Below the pieces are notes generated by a model, which saw nothing but the letters and a program-made list of their open reading frames with translations, was not told where the DNA came from and searched no databases. The translations under genes and the position numbers were made by a program. Below are positions 43,796 to 55,027 of a stretch of DNA of 64,000 nucleotides, piece after piece; the first letter of the stretch is position 1; every line of letters starts with the position of its first letter. This DNA comes from Nephrocerus scutellatus. Taxonomy: Eukaryota > Arthropoda > Insecta > Diptera > Pipunculidae. The DNA lies in the NCBI GenBank assembly GCA_947095585.1, contig OX352763.1, forward strand, positions 17,843,462 through 17,907,461. The letters run 5' to 3'.

Positions 43796-44560
43796 TCTGT
43801 TATTTGTCGAATTAGAAGTATCTTTCTTATTCTTTATTAATAATGGAAATATCTTTGATGTTTTCCAACAATTAGGGGAGAAGTGTTTATTGAGTAAGCT
43901 GTTAAAAATAACGCGGTATATCTGTATGATTTTAAGATCTTTCGACACAATATTTGTAATGCTGTCTAAAAATATCGAGGGCTTAATGTTTAGTTTCTTA
44001 AAAATGACTGTCAGTTCGGTCAGCGTCGTAAACATGTGGTTTGTCTGTTGTTCATCAGAAAAATTCACAAATGTTTCAGAATCTGTATTTAGATTGCGAA
44101 ATATTCACATTTTTTCGCTCACTAATTCAGCAGAACTTCTTGAGCGAGTCCCTATTTGGTGCACCGTTTCCAAGTGTGATACAATAATGCTGAGTTTCTC
44201 TACACCGTTTTCAAAAACAAAGCTGTTGTCCTTTCCACGACGATTGGCTCTACGCACCGAAAGGACCCCAATACCTATCAAGACATTGGGCCAAATATCG
44301 TCAACACAACAACAGGTTTGAGATTGGATCACTTGGATCTACTCCCAAACCTGGAGTTGCTACAACAACAACAACAAAGCTGTTCTTGATCATTGGTGTC
44401 GTTCGGCTATCAATCCCAGCTTGGGAAATGAGAAACTCTGAAGTCGATGGAATTTTCAATTCCGGGACATCGACATTACAGCGCGTTGCCGCTCCTGTAG
44501 TTGTTGAGGCTGTTTCGGAATCACTGTCCCAAAGGAGTTTTAACATTTCTCAAGAGGGAT
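43796..44560 (-). pseudogene. Jockey-like reverse transcriptase, N-terminal part, split by a short insertion
   Basis: In element order: GIDSRTTPMIKNS (about 44,440-44,385), a 148-bp insertion, then FVFENGVEKLSIIVSHLETV, HQIGTRSRSSAELVSEKM, NFSDEQQTNHMFTTL, LNIKPSIFLDSITNIV and IYRVIFNSLLNKHFSPNCWK, then TSKIFPLLIKNKKDTSNSTN with NRP. This is the stretch from the endonuclease-RT linker to the 'W..A.V.P..K........YRP' block. It ends at the left edge exactly in the YRP motif. Only one or two frameshifts are seen, so it is less eroded than most neighbours. Confidence 0.75.
44228..44375 (+). mobile_element. 148-bp retroposed insertion with (CAA)n tail
   Basis: AAAGCTGTT lies directly left (44,219-44,227) and directly right (44,376-44,384). 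Removing one copy plus the insert rejoins the Jockey-like reading PMIKNS to FVFENG in frame. The insert starts GTCCTTTCCACGACGATTGG and ends CTACAACAACAACAAC. A 9-bp duplication and simple 3' tail are hallmarks of LINE-driven retroposition. It has no obvious A/B boxes, so it may be a SINE of another origin or a 5'-truncated LINE end. Confidence 0.75.
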
Positions 44561-44564
44561 TTCA

Positions 44565-46685
44565 GCCAACCTAATTCACTGTCATTCGTACTGTCGTCAT
44601 ATTCAGTTAATCTGCGCGATTAAAAAACTCTTGTGTCTCTGGAGAGTGCGTATTTCACGGTTTAGATAGCATTCCGTAGAATTCTTGCTCTTGATTTTCG
44701 GAACTGTTGAGTTGATATTCGCGGGGATGACCGAATTCAGTCATTCAATGGTATTATCACACTTCTCGCTCGTAAGACGTACGTTGTTGGAAACTTCTGA
44801 AGAGGAAATACGATCTCGGACGTTTTTCGTACGTGTTCCAGTGGGTTTTCCTTAAATTTCATTTAGGAATTTCTGTTTAAGTTGCGAGGACGAATGGTGA
44901 TTCATCAGCAAGCGAAGTTACCATTAATATTGCATTGTGGCTGCTACGGCATACGGCATTGTGATAGCGAAACACCTTAATGTTCCTCTGTCCACATAAA
45001 AGACTCATCTTCCATCCGACTATCAGTTTAAAATAATTAAACCCAAATGTTATTCTTGTACGGAATGCTATAAAATTGAAATTTAATTCCCAAATACCAG
45101 ATGAGTCCAGAGTGTATGTTTGTGCGGCTTCGATAACAGAGAAGAGCCATAAATTAACTCTTCGACCCTTAACAATTTCTGCAACAACAAACACACGTGT
45201 GACTTGTGTGCAGTGGCGGCGGCGGTGCCGGCATTCAAGGACAATTATTCGCTTTGACAATAATTAATTGAACATCACTTTGAGCCAACAAGGACTGCAT
45301 TCATACGAGTATATGTGTAGAGTGCCAGAGTACTCAAACTTTGTTGTACACTTTGTACCTCTTTCAAAGTTCGGCTGTCATTAAAAAAAGGTTATCCGCA
45401 CACTCGTGCAATGCTGGGCAGTGTATTATGGCCGATGCTTTCAGATCCCAGCCAGCGTGCCTCCTCCGGTCTAAGTGTTAAAACGGATTTCCAATTTGCA
45501 TTTTCAATTTACGTATTAGACTTGCAGTTGGAAGGTGGTGGACGGCACTTCCTTCCTTTCCCGCCTTCCCATCGTACACAGAGCAAGCACAGAATTTCAA
45601 AAGCAAACGCTTTGTATGGAATCATTGGATCATTGGACAAATACAAAGCGCAGAATTCCCATCGGCAGCTCGCCTGCCCACAAAGTGTTGAAGGGAAAGT
45701 CGCCCTATACTATAATTCCTGGCTAAAAGTAGGAAAAATGATGAAACGAAGGATTTCGGATGGTCAGTCACCTCCTCTGTTCGATTATCAATTATTCAGT
45801 GCGGCAGCTAATTGCATCAATGAATAGGTTGGTTGGTTGGTCGAACAGAGTGTTGTTTCCATTCCATTTAAGCGGCGCGAACGTCATCTGTCTGTCCGTC
45901 TGTCTGTCCGCCTGGAGTCAAACTACTGGTGAGAGATGAGTACTCGTATAAATAGAAATAATTCTATTTAAATGCCGCAGCCCAACAGACACCCACATAC
46001 ATACACGCTCATAAATAAGCCTCCGTATATGTGATTGGGGTCCATTCATTAATCATTTAATGCGATTCCATTGCGGAAAGGATATACCAAATCGGACAGC
46101 GGATGTTGCACAACTCATCCTCATGCCGGAAACATAAGAGGGGAAAGGAACAACACTGAACTTTCTGTGGTTCCCATCAACCGGATGATATGTCTCGCCG
46201 CATCGCACTTAGGACTGTGCCCGACGAACGCAGTAATTAGAATTTCCAAATGGCACAACAATTTCGAAATTTTGAAATATTTACGCGAAGCGTTTAGTCT
46301 GCTGCTGCTATGCGTTGTGCTGCGAACTAATTTTTGACATTCATTGATAAATAATTCATTTTTGGTGGTGTGGATGATGAGATCCGAATTGATGGACTCA
46401 CAGGTGAAAGGACTCAGAGGTGCGTAATTAAATTCTATTTACATTACTTGGGTAAATTTCATTATCAATCGGCTAATTTTGCAAATTAACATAAATGAGG
46501 AAGAGAATTCAATTATGATTAGAAAACATAAGTAACGCACTTAGTTAGCTGTAGTAAATGTAACACGATTTACAAAATGACAATAATTACGAAATTCAGA
46601 CTATCGTCGACAGAGTTCATTGGGTACGTTTACCAAAAAAAAAACCGAAGAAACCTCGAACTGTGAGGATACATTAAGAACCCTA
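44565..46685. other. Unannotated stretch
   Basis: No recognised gene or repeat. A 138-codon frame at 45,411-45,827 (+) has no known motif and overlaps another open frame. Probably non-coding. Confidence 0.45.
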
Positions 46686-46689
46686 CTTC

Positions 46690-47008
46690 AGGTTCATTTC
46701 CCAGGATCGTCCAATCGCGCACTACACACGTCTTTCTTTCTTTCTTTCCTTTACTCCGCGGGGGAGAGCATAGAGGGCTTCTACAAATGCCCGCCAACGA
46801 ACTCGATTTAACGTCTGAGGTTTCAAGAGACGCCACTCGGTCCCCTGGGATCTTGCTTCTTCTTCTATTGTCATTTACCATGTCTTGCTAGGACGGCCAA
46901 CTCGACGGCTTCCTTGTGGATTCCAGTCGAGTGCTAGTTTCGTAATATCGTCCGCCGGCTTTCTCAAAGTGTGGCCAATCCAGCTCCATTTTCGTCGTCT
47001 GACACTGA
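46690..47008 (-). pseudogene. LINE (RTE-like) polymerase C-terminus
   Basis: Read right to left: RRRKWSWIGHTLRKPADDIT, KLALDWNPQGSRRVGRPSKT, then W, a stop, TIEEEARSQGTEWRLLKPQT, and RVRWRAFVEALCSPPRSKGK. This is the well-known tail of an insect and mollusc LINE polymerase ('KW.WIGH.LR.....T..AL.W.P.G.R..GRP..TW', 'W...V.ALC'). A single TAA in place of an Arg codon is the only clear lesion in these hundred codons, so the fragment is fairly young. Upstream RT parts are missing and a + strand LINE follows at 47,030. Confidence 0.8.
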
Positions 47009-47029
47009 CTAGACACGTACCCGAACGCA

Positions 47030-49148
47030 TTTCCCTAAAGTTGGAGAATAGTACGAGTAGTGTTCATCCCCAAAGCAGGCAGAACGGGGCACGAATATGC
47101 GAAAGATTTTAGACCACTCCGTCTGTCGTGGTTTCTGTTAAAACCCTGGAACGAATTTTAGGCCATCACATAAAACTAAGGTTTGTAGATACGGAAGTAT
47201 CAAAATACAAACAAAGACAGATCTACAGAGACGGTCCTCGACGAGGTAGTACGCACGATTGAACACTCCTTTCATTTCAAATAATACACCCTTGCCATAG
47301 AATGTGTCTTCAACTCTATATAGAAGGTGCCTTTACATTGATGTCATCCAGGATCCATCTCCACTCAGTTAGGGGCGGAGCAACTCGTAATATAATGGAT
47401 CATTTTCATGATAGGTAGCAGAAAAATCCCAGTTAATCTGGGCAGTAGTAGTTTCACAAAATCGGACGACAGAGGCACTCCATAACAATGGGTAATATCG
47501 TCCTTACTGTGGCTGCTGGTCATAAACAAGGTCCTTGGGACATTTGAGTTGGAAAGGACGAAAGTTGTCGCGTATGCAGATGACGTAGTAATACTTGTAT
47601 CGGGACAATACCCTTCCGTGATTAGTGAAGTCATAGACAGGGCTCTTCTGGGCAACCAGCTGTGCCTATGGGTTAACTCTGGCAAAACTGAAATAGTACT
47701 TTTCACTGGTAAGTCTATAATACCGAATTTTGTCCTGCCCAAACTCAACGGTCAGACAATGACGCTTACCTCTGAAAAGATATATCTAGAAAGGAAACTC
47801 TACTGGAGGTCGAAGGGATAGGAAACTTTTATTGCCCTATATGCAAGCAGCAAAACCATTGGTAAGAAATGGGGACTGCAGCCGAGGATGGCTCTGTGGC
47901 TGTACACAGCGGTATTGTGCCCTATTCTCACCTATGGAGCGCTGGTCTGATGGCTGGCAATCAGCAAAAAAAGTACAATGCCATCAAACTTAGTAGAACA
48001 CAAAAATCAGCAATTCGGCTTAACAAAAGCACTACGGTCCCGCCCCACCGAAGATTTAAATACAATCCTATACCTACTACCTCTTGACCTATTTATTCAA
48101 ATTTTTATTAAATATGCAGCGGCGATCCGTGTCAGATAATCTGTGTGGTTTGTCCACCAAACCATAGGGTCACTGCAATATACTGCAGTTGTGATGAACT
48201 CCTAAAATATGCTTCAGCCCCAGTTTTGCCGTGGAGTTTCTGACTCGACAAAGTTGAAAGGACTGGAAAGTTTTGAGACTTTTGATGTAATTCTATTCCC
48301 CAATAGTTTCAAGATCAGAAATGAAGTCGGTTCTGGAGTTTTCTCTAAAAAACTTTCAAGGTCCTACAAGCTATCCGACTCTGCTAGCTTTTCCCCTGCG
48401 GACGTCTTAGCTATAAGGGTGGCATGCAGAACCCTATCTTATAGTACCGCGTTAACTGGCAGGGTTGGCATTTGCGTAGACAGCCAATCCACGATCAAAG
48501 CCATTATTGCGACAAGCAACAATTCTAAACTAGTCAGACAGAGCCAAGCCGAATTAGCTTTGATAAGCCAAAGCATAGACCTGACCCTAGTTTGGGTGCC
48601 GAGGCGACATTAACGCTAATAAGAAAGCAGAATTACTGGCGAAAAATGGCGTCAACTGCACATGGACTACACTGAGAGAGTCTGCTGTCTTATAAGCTCT
48701 GTCAGAGATAGTGTTATCACTTTCCTTACCAGCAAAGCACAGGTAAGGGAATTAAATTGACCAATTGTACCACGTCGAGGGCAATGTGGCCTTCCTTGAA
48801 CAAAGGCAAATCCACCGAGCTAATCTTCAGATCATGAAGAGATGGCCGTAATCACGGGTCAGTAGGCACGCAGCCAAACAGAGCTGCAGGAGCTGCTTGT
48901 ATGTAAATGAGAAACAAACTCTTATTCATTATCTTTGCAAATGTCCGGCACTGGCGTGATCTCCACTCTGAAAATTTAGTGAAGGGATTACTTTTCCGCC
49001 TTTGGGCTATTTTGGAGTGCGGCATTACCGATCTGATATCGTATCTGAATGCCGCAGGTTGGATATAATCAACTCAATTATCTTTCTTTATCCTGAGGAC
49101 TGTGGTTACAAAATGGTGCACTAAAGCGCTATTTTAGGCCCTCGCTAA
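47030..49148 (+). pseudogene. LOA/I-like LINE, RT, RNase H and C-terminal region, degenerate
   Basis: RT pieces: ERILGHHIKLRF, a compressed 'Y.EGAF' region, and TKVVAYADDVVILVSGQYPS at about 47,558-47,617 with an intact YADD. Then comes LCLWVNSGKTEIVLFTGKSI with LYLERKLYWRSKG. Connection segments follow: WGLQPRMALWLYTAVLCP-like, then a region with NKSTTVPPHR. RNase H pieces include FSKKLSRSYKLSDSASFSP, LAIRVACRTLSYSTA, VGICVDSQSTIKAIIATSNN and LTLVWVPRRH, the last lacking the usual Gly in 'VPGH'. C-terminal CRSCLYVNEKQTLIHYLCKC at about 48,895-48,955. It is close to 25,500-26,738. Frameshifts and stops are frequent. Confidence 0.85.
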
Positions 49149-49540
49149 GACAGACTCCACCTACCTACCCGAACACATCTGACCAAATGCTAGTAGAGCA
49201 AATAGTTTATCCAAGAAAATCTTCAGTTCGGATAAGGTTAAATGGGCAGTAGGCTCCTTCAAACCATTTCAAGCTCCCGGTGGTGATGGTATCTTTCCAG
49301 CGCTCTTACAGAGGGCAATCTGACGGGTATGACGGCTTTATTTATAGCCAGCTATAACTGTGGGTATCTCCCAGCCAGGTAAATGTAATCTTTATCCCCA
49401 AACCAGGCAATAGGTCAATAGTGAGCTTCCTATATCCTATAGCTTTCGGTCGTCTACCCTCAGAATACATTATACTGATCGAGAATGTAATAAAATTATG
49501 AACGAACTGTTTAGATCGTTTGCCTATGTTGATTAACATG
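49149..49540 (+). pseudogene. LOA/I-like LINE, RT N-terminal snippet
   Basis: DKVKWAVGSFKPFQAPGGDG with IFPALLQRAI (about 49,224-49,322), then in another frame ALFIASYNCGYLP and VNLYPQTRQ-type residues (VNVIFIPKxGN in the copy at 41,745). It corresponds to the 'V.WA...F.P.K.PG.DGI.P' entry of the RT domain. It lies immediately after the C-terminus of the previous fragment and belongs to a different subfamily. Confidence 0.65.
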
Positions 49541-49790
49541 TCATATCAGCAATAAAGGCGAGTGACCCAAAGCACTGAAATTCAATATTGCTGACCAACA
49601 CAATATGGGATATTGGGTCAGGAAGCGATACAGACTTGTATACATTGATAGATATTCGCAATTTATTAATAGATCTTATTTAGTATTAGAGCCTTCGGAC
49701 TATAAATAAGAACCCGATTTCAAAATCAAATTGACTACAATTTCGGTAGTTGAAGCGAACGTTTCTGAAGTTTTATTGGGCTTGCGAGCC

Positions 49791-50003
49791 TTAAGAACTG
49801 AAGCTTTCTCTCTCAATTATAAACCAATATTGGAATCCCACCTTGAGTGCAGGAAACTGCCATAAGTCTAAGTCGAAGGCGTAATAGCCAGGACTAGTGG
49901 ATGTCCAATAAAGAACATCAGTACTCGTTGGGTCCACTTTTCTTAAATTATATTCACGAAGGCAGGACGAACCTGTAACATAATCCTGCCCGGTTGTTTC
50001 CAT
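49791..50003 (-). CDS. Short hypothetical ORF, 70 codons
   Basis: Not recognised. METTGQDYVTGSSCLREYN, then LRKVDPTSTDVLYWTSTSPG and YYAFDLDLWQFPALKVG and FQYWFIIERESFSS. The composition is balanced, aromatic-rich and protein-like, unlike the chance frames nearby. An AATAAA signal lies about 17 bases after the stop (read on the minus strand, at about 49,770-49,775). No signal peptide, no splice acceptor was established, and the preceding bases in frame contain stops. It could be the last exon of a small gene, a broken element-encoded protein, or chance. Confidence 0.25.
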   Translation of the reverse strand: METTGQDYVTGSSCLREYNLRKVDPTSTDVLYWTSTSPGYYAFDLDLWQFPALKVGFQYWFIIERESFSS

Positions 50004-51055
50004 CGATTGCTACAGGTACAACCTTTACAGCACAATGCAAAAATTTACCAGATTGTATGAATGAATCGAATATTTTTAATTAATAAAACCCACGACTTGC
50101 TAGCACTGTTTTTACTTCTCCATGTACAAATTACTACTCTCCCAAGTAGTTGGTAGGCCTTAATGGAAGACAGCAGTTTAATGTTCTCTTGCTGATATCT
50201 CTGGGTCTTAAACCTTGCTTTGCTACTTGTATTTAGAAAATAATCGAAACGTTACTTATAGATATAAATGAAAAATACAACTGCACATAAATTTAGCAAG
50301 TGTTGTTGCGTGTAGCTAGAATTATTTCTGTGCTTTTCGGAACTTTGTAGAAATACAGCAAGTTTCGCGCAGTTTTATGCACAAACCATACTATGGATAA
50401 TGGTTTGGAACGATGGTACAATTGTGTATTGCGGTTTATTCCTCTAAAACTAACAGTGATATTTAAACTGTGTAGTGTACAACTCGACTTATGTTTTCGG
50501 TTTGCATCAACTATGGTTTGAGTTTGCTTAATTTGCTGTACAACAGCTTGCTGGGTTTATTTATTCGTTGTCAAGTGTAATTTGTACAATGTATTTGTGT
50601 GTAGATACTTAATGGAATTGGAAGACGTTCTTATTTCTGTTTAGTTTTTCGTAAAAGCATCTAGGCAATATAAGAATTAGAATTCAACGGTAGAATGTCA
50701 TCACACACGAGGGTTGCTTTAAAAGTTTAAAAGTTTAAAGAAAACTCGCTATATCTTGACATCGATTAACAAACGTTTGCAATGTTGTCAAATTGACAGT
50801 CACTTTCAAGATTTTGCAGCCAAATAACAGCATAGAGCCGTATATGACACGTTAGAGCGGAATACTCGCAGGTGTTTATGTTGATTGCACTGTATCTCCA
50901 TATTTTTGATAACTTACCGAAAAACCTCAAATAATCCTTGTGCAAGAGCCATCGTAGACGTATCTATGGCTTAGGCATGATTAATTGGGGCACTGTCTCT
51001 TATCATGAAGGCAGTAATCATCCTCGGGTCTGTTTGATAGTTCCAAAAATTAAAA
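50004..51055. other. Unannotated stretch
   Basis: No recognised gene. At 50,708-50,730 an ACGAGGGTTGCTTTAAAAGT word resembles a mariner inverted-repeat start, but no partner end was found. Confidence 0.4.
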
Positions 51056-51059
51056 CAAA

Positions 51060-52000
51060 ACCAAGATTCATACAGTCTTAAGGTTCGTTGATGTGGTGCT
51101 TCGACCGTCCGCAGATTCCCATAGTCTTACAAGCAGTCCATCTTCCCGTTTCAATGAGTTCCCCAGTAACCCCCAGTAACTTATTACCGTAGGACTTTCT
51201 GTTTCAATCTCGTGCCACTGCAGTCTTTCTTTTTGCTTCATTCACTGAAATATTGGACCAATTGAATCATCGTGTGCTTGTTTTTGACTTAGCTGCTCTT
51301 TTGTCCAATGATCTTTCATCTAGACCGTAATTCGTGAAACAACTGAGCACTGCTGGTTTTGCGGTTTTCTACTGCGTTTATAAAGGGAGACAGATGCACT
51401 TTCTTTAATTGCTTTCCAGACACCATTTGTAAGTTCTTCTCTCCAATACGCCATTACCTACCAGACTGTTGCAATCCTTTCCAAGATTTGTACTGCGTAC
51501 TGTGACCCTGGTATATTCCCTTGGATTCTTACGTTTTTGCCCTAAAATGCCGGTATAAGCGAATTGCTGTGCCTTATTCAACTGTAGTGCATCTATCTTC
51601 CGAAATCTTTCCAGATTCTTGGCACCATTGTTTATCTGCCTCGTCTTATTTCCAGTGCTTGGTTCCTTGGTGGTATCCTGAATAAAATGACCAGGCTTTT
51701 GACATCTAAAGCATTTTGATTTGCAAATAGATCTGGGATCTGCGTCCAGTTCTTGATTTCTGGATTACCTCTTCAATTAGGGCTTTATTTGTGCTATGTC
51801 CTCAGTTTCCAGCTTACGCAGTCTATCAAAATCTCAAGACACACTCGCTTTAGCTGCTACGTACTCCAATGTCAATACTTCATTCATTGATTTTCATCTG
51901 GCTGTTGTCCTCAACTGAAGTTCGTTTGTTGATCTCGAATAGCATTTTGCCGGAATCTCACAAGAGGCTTGTCATGCTAGCTTAGTTATTTCTTAGCTTA
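51060..52000 (-). pseudogene. Gag-like retroelement remnant with a zinc knuckle
   Basis: Read right to left: GKMLFEINKRTSVEDNSQMK, LTLEYVAAKASVS-type words, a region with LRKLETEDIAQIK, then KCFRCQKPGHFIQD at about 51,712-51,671. The last is a C-x2-C-x4-H knuckle in which the final Cys is replaced (QDT). Such knuckles bind RNA in gag proteins of LTR retrotransposons and in some LINE ORF1s. Many stops. No LTRs or pol motifs were recognised, so the class is open. Confidence 0.4.
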
Positions 52001-52277
52001 GTTTTAATTCTTGAAGTCGTTCTCCTTGCTGTTGTTTCTTCGTCTGTAGCCTTTTTTTTTTGCATAACTCCTTGGGTGTGAGACTGCCCGTAAGGCAGGT
52101 CCAACTCTTTCAGGATTATTCCGTAGTTCATCTCTGCGTAAATTTTCTTTTCCAGACCCATTCAATTCTTTATGAATTCCATTTATTTCACCTTAAAAGG
52201 TTTCCAGGTTTCATTACATTTAGAATTAATCTCTTGACTTTGCTTTGATAAAATTTTATCTAAATTCTAAATTCCTG

Positions 52278-52541
52278 TTTTTAAATTCTCGATATTAACT
52301 ACGCGTCCAAATTTTTACAAAAAGTATTGTTTGTCGGAGATACGCATGTGTATTAAATTTGAAATCTGGTAAATTAAAAAAAAAAAAATGTTTGCGGCCC
52401 AAATTTTAGTAGAAAGTCTTGTCACCGGAAATATACATGTGTGCAAAATTTCAATGAAATTGGGTTAAAAATTGATCGCATGATTCCACGACAAACAAAC
52501 AAACACACGGGCACGTGAAGTTAATATAGAGAATTTAAAAA
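52278..52541. mobile_element. MITE with TTTTTAAATTCTC inverted ends, complete copy
   Basis: Left end TTTTTAAATTCTCGATATTA. The right end, reversed and complemented, reads TTTTTAAATTCTCTATATTA. The match extends into AACT(A/T)C-CG. Length is 264 bp, with no coding frame. Partial copies occur at 12,637-13,010 and 31,130-31,370. The target duplication was not clear, so the superfamily is unknown. Confidence 0.75.
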
Positions 52542-52544
52542 TGT

Positions 52545-54396
52545 GAACTAAAAGTTAAACACCGGAAATTTTGGATTTGCAAAATGTACCAATATTGGTA
52601 CAATTGTATTAAAGCGGTACTAAGATTTCGACGATCGACCCTGTTCCCTATACACCACTTGAGTGAAGGCTTCAGCGAACTGCCTGCCTGGCAGTCCGCG
52701 TCCAGATAACTTGAAGAGAGAGAGAGAGTGTGTGATGACCGGCTATGCTGAAGCTGATAGGCGATGGCGATGGGTTATGTATTGCCGTATGGTATATAAT
52801 TGTGCTGTACGCTGTACCAAGCATAATTCTCTCAGGCTCAACCACAGATCAGTGCACTTGCTCCCTAATTGCAAGAACGAAAAAAAAAATTGCTCGAGTC
52901 TCAAGTGCGAACCGGTGACGGTGTGGTATTGGTGTAGTGTAGTGTAGTGTATGTGTAGAGCGCCATCGGCAATTGCTATTGCGCCCAGCAAAAGAGAACC
53001 GAGTCGAATGTTGATTCGTAGCGAAGCACACAGCAGGCAAAGGCAACAACCAACATCCAACAAGCAACAGGCAAGCTTCGTTGTCGTGATTCGTGATGCG
53101 CTTCGCATGAGAATTCAAATTCTGTTTTCAGTAGAATCGATCTTGTCGAAACGACCGTATCATAACATATGTGCGAGCGGGTGTTTGCGACCGAAATGTT
53201 CCCGCAATTCTTTTCATTTTTTATTGTAGCGATACCGATTTTGGAATAGTTCCCTGTTATTCCCGCAGTAAAGTTTCCGAGACGCGATTCGAGTGTACGT
53301 TTGTGTGTTTGCTTGTAATTGCTTTTGTTTTGTTCTCAAAACATCGATCGCGCGTAGTGTGAATTACGAAACGATTGATAGGTGGATGACATGATCATGA
53401 TGATTATGCCTCCTCGTTAATGGCATACAGTTTTCAATTTTTAAATGATAACAAAAAAATAAAATTTCGTATTCTATTCCGCGTTACCTAACAGAAGAAT
53501 TTTTTTTTCTTCCGTCTCTTCTCTCTCTCTGATTGGCAAAAATATATATTCGCAAACACACAGGCACACAGCTATTTTCTACACTGATCTTGTAAAGTAG
53601 ATAGTGTTTTGTTGTTGTATGTCATTTTATAATTTTGGAAAAACTAACCCATCCTGCCATCTGTGGGGAAACATCTGAATCAAACGACAACATACATACG
53701 CTCATGTTCTGTGTTCTGTCCTGTGTTTTGCATTTGCTTATAAGTAGGGGTGAGAGAGCGAGATAAAGGTACGCATTCGCCTCCCTCAGTTGTACAAAAA
53801 TAAAATTCGCGTGCTTTCGTCGCGTAAGTTTAACACTAACTTGTAGTACAAAGAGTGCGGTTTGCACAAATATATATACATACATACATAAAAGTGCCTC
53901 GTCTCGATTTTGATAAGAAAATTAAATTTTTTTTATTAATTTGTTTTATGTGTTTTTGTGCAAGGTTAAGATCGCATCACGTCGAGCCTGATCTGTCCGG
54001 ATCTCAGTCAGTCACTCAGTCAGGGTGACGACGAGAAGCGCGCATCCGTCAAGCAAAACAAAAATTTAATTAACAACAACAAAAATACCCACATGAAAAA
54101 GTGTTATTAACCCCTTGGCCGCCCTTTTTTTGTGGGATAATCCATATCTGCTGTTTGTTGTTTTTGTATTTTTCCCTTTAAAAATACCCATCATCACGAC
54201 GAAAACGACAACGCCGACTATCAAACGATCATCGAACTCGAGACAACTGATCTGCTGATGTCCTTTGGCAACTGCAAGATAACATTTACGGTGTTTTTCT
54301 GTTCGTTTGTTTGTAAATGACGGACTATTGCTGAGATCGGTTGAAGGCGAAAAGGCCACAATTCACCACCTTCACCACACTAGCGATCATCATTCA
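52545..54396 (+). promoter_or_regulatory. Putative promoter and 5' UTR upstream of a short exon
   Basis: Unlike the surrounding transposon debris, this stretch has fly 5'UTR character: CAA/AAC-rich runs (53,040-53,075 and 54,055-54,085), GAGA-like (GA)n at 52,717-52,728, CT runs at 53,518-53,530, and TCAGTCAGTCACTCAGTCAG at 54,005-54,024, which contains several Inr-like TCAGT words. No single start site can be fixed. Several short open frames here (for example 52,849-53,118 -) are not convincing genes. Confidence 0.35.
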
Positions 54397-54502
54397 ATGG
54401 CGTACAAAATGATCAAATCAGCGTTGGATGGGACGCATCATCATCATCACCATCACCATCATCATCACAGCAACAACAATAATGGAGTTGTTTTGATTAA
54501 AT
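54397..54502 (+). CDS. Putative first coding exon, His-rich
   Basis: ATG at 54,397 (TTCAATGG) opens MAYKMIKSALDGT, then eleven His, SNNNNGVVLIK, and reaches AAAT|GTAGGT, a plausible donor at 54,503. Left unspliced the frame ends at TAG eleven codons later in non-protein-like sequence. The exon breaks after the first base of a codon (phase 1), the same phase as the large exon at 27,274-29,497. It may be an alternative start of that gene or the start of another. The His run is encoded by CAT/CAC repeats and by itself says nothing about function. Confidence 0.45.
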
Positions 54503-55025
54503 GTAGGTCTATTAGTTAAGGTTTAAGATAGTAAATTGAGCTTCTCAGTTCGCCATATGGATAGTTGTAATTCAGTCTAAGCACTGAATTATATTAAAAA
54601 GAAACAATTTAATTCACAAAATTCGTATATATTTTTTTTTTTCTGTGAATAAAAAAATTTTTTTTTTTTTTTGGGGAAATTTTTTTATTTCTTAAAAAAA
54701 AACTTTCTTTCATTTTTAAAAAAAAAAATTTATTTAAAAAATTTTTTTTTACACGCCCCACACACAATTGTTTAAAAACCATTCATATCAAATTTTGACT
54801 GGTAGAAGCCGAGATATACGACTTGACAAACAAACGTACAAACGTACAACCGCACAACCGTACAAACGTACAAATGTTCATGTTCTCTAAATATAAGCTT
54901 CGCCCTTCGAGCTCGCAATTTTTAAGGAAATTCAGTCCATCCGGATTGTAACGACTTCTACTTCTACTTAGTCCCAATATCAGGCGAGACCTCTTAGAGT
55001 TATAGTTCCCAAGCATATCCGTAAC
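54503..55025. repeat. Poly(T)/poly(A) tract and short tandem repeat
   Basis: At 54,631-54,752 there are alternating T and A homopolymers (a TTTTTTTTTT block, then AAAAAAAA blocks). At about 54,828-54,882 a 10-base-like repeat (ACAAACGTAC/ACAACCGC) occurs six times. Nothing else recognised. Confidence 0.6.
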
Positions 55026-55027
55026 TT

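Noticed and set aside
45411..45827. A 138-codon plus-strand frame
   Set aside because: Overlaps another open frame, no motif, and no splice or promoter evidence. Treated as chance.
50708..50760. A second mariner end (ACGAGGGTTGCTTTAAAAGT)
   Set aside because: Only one end-like word was found. No partner end or transposase sequence nearby.
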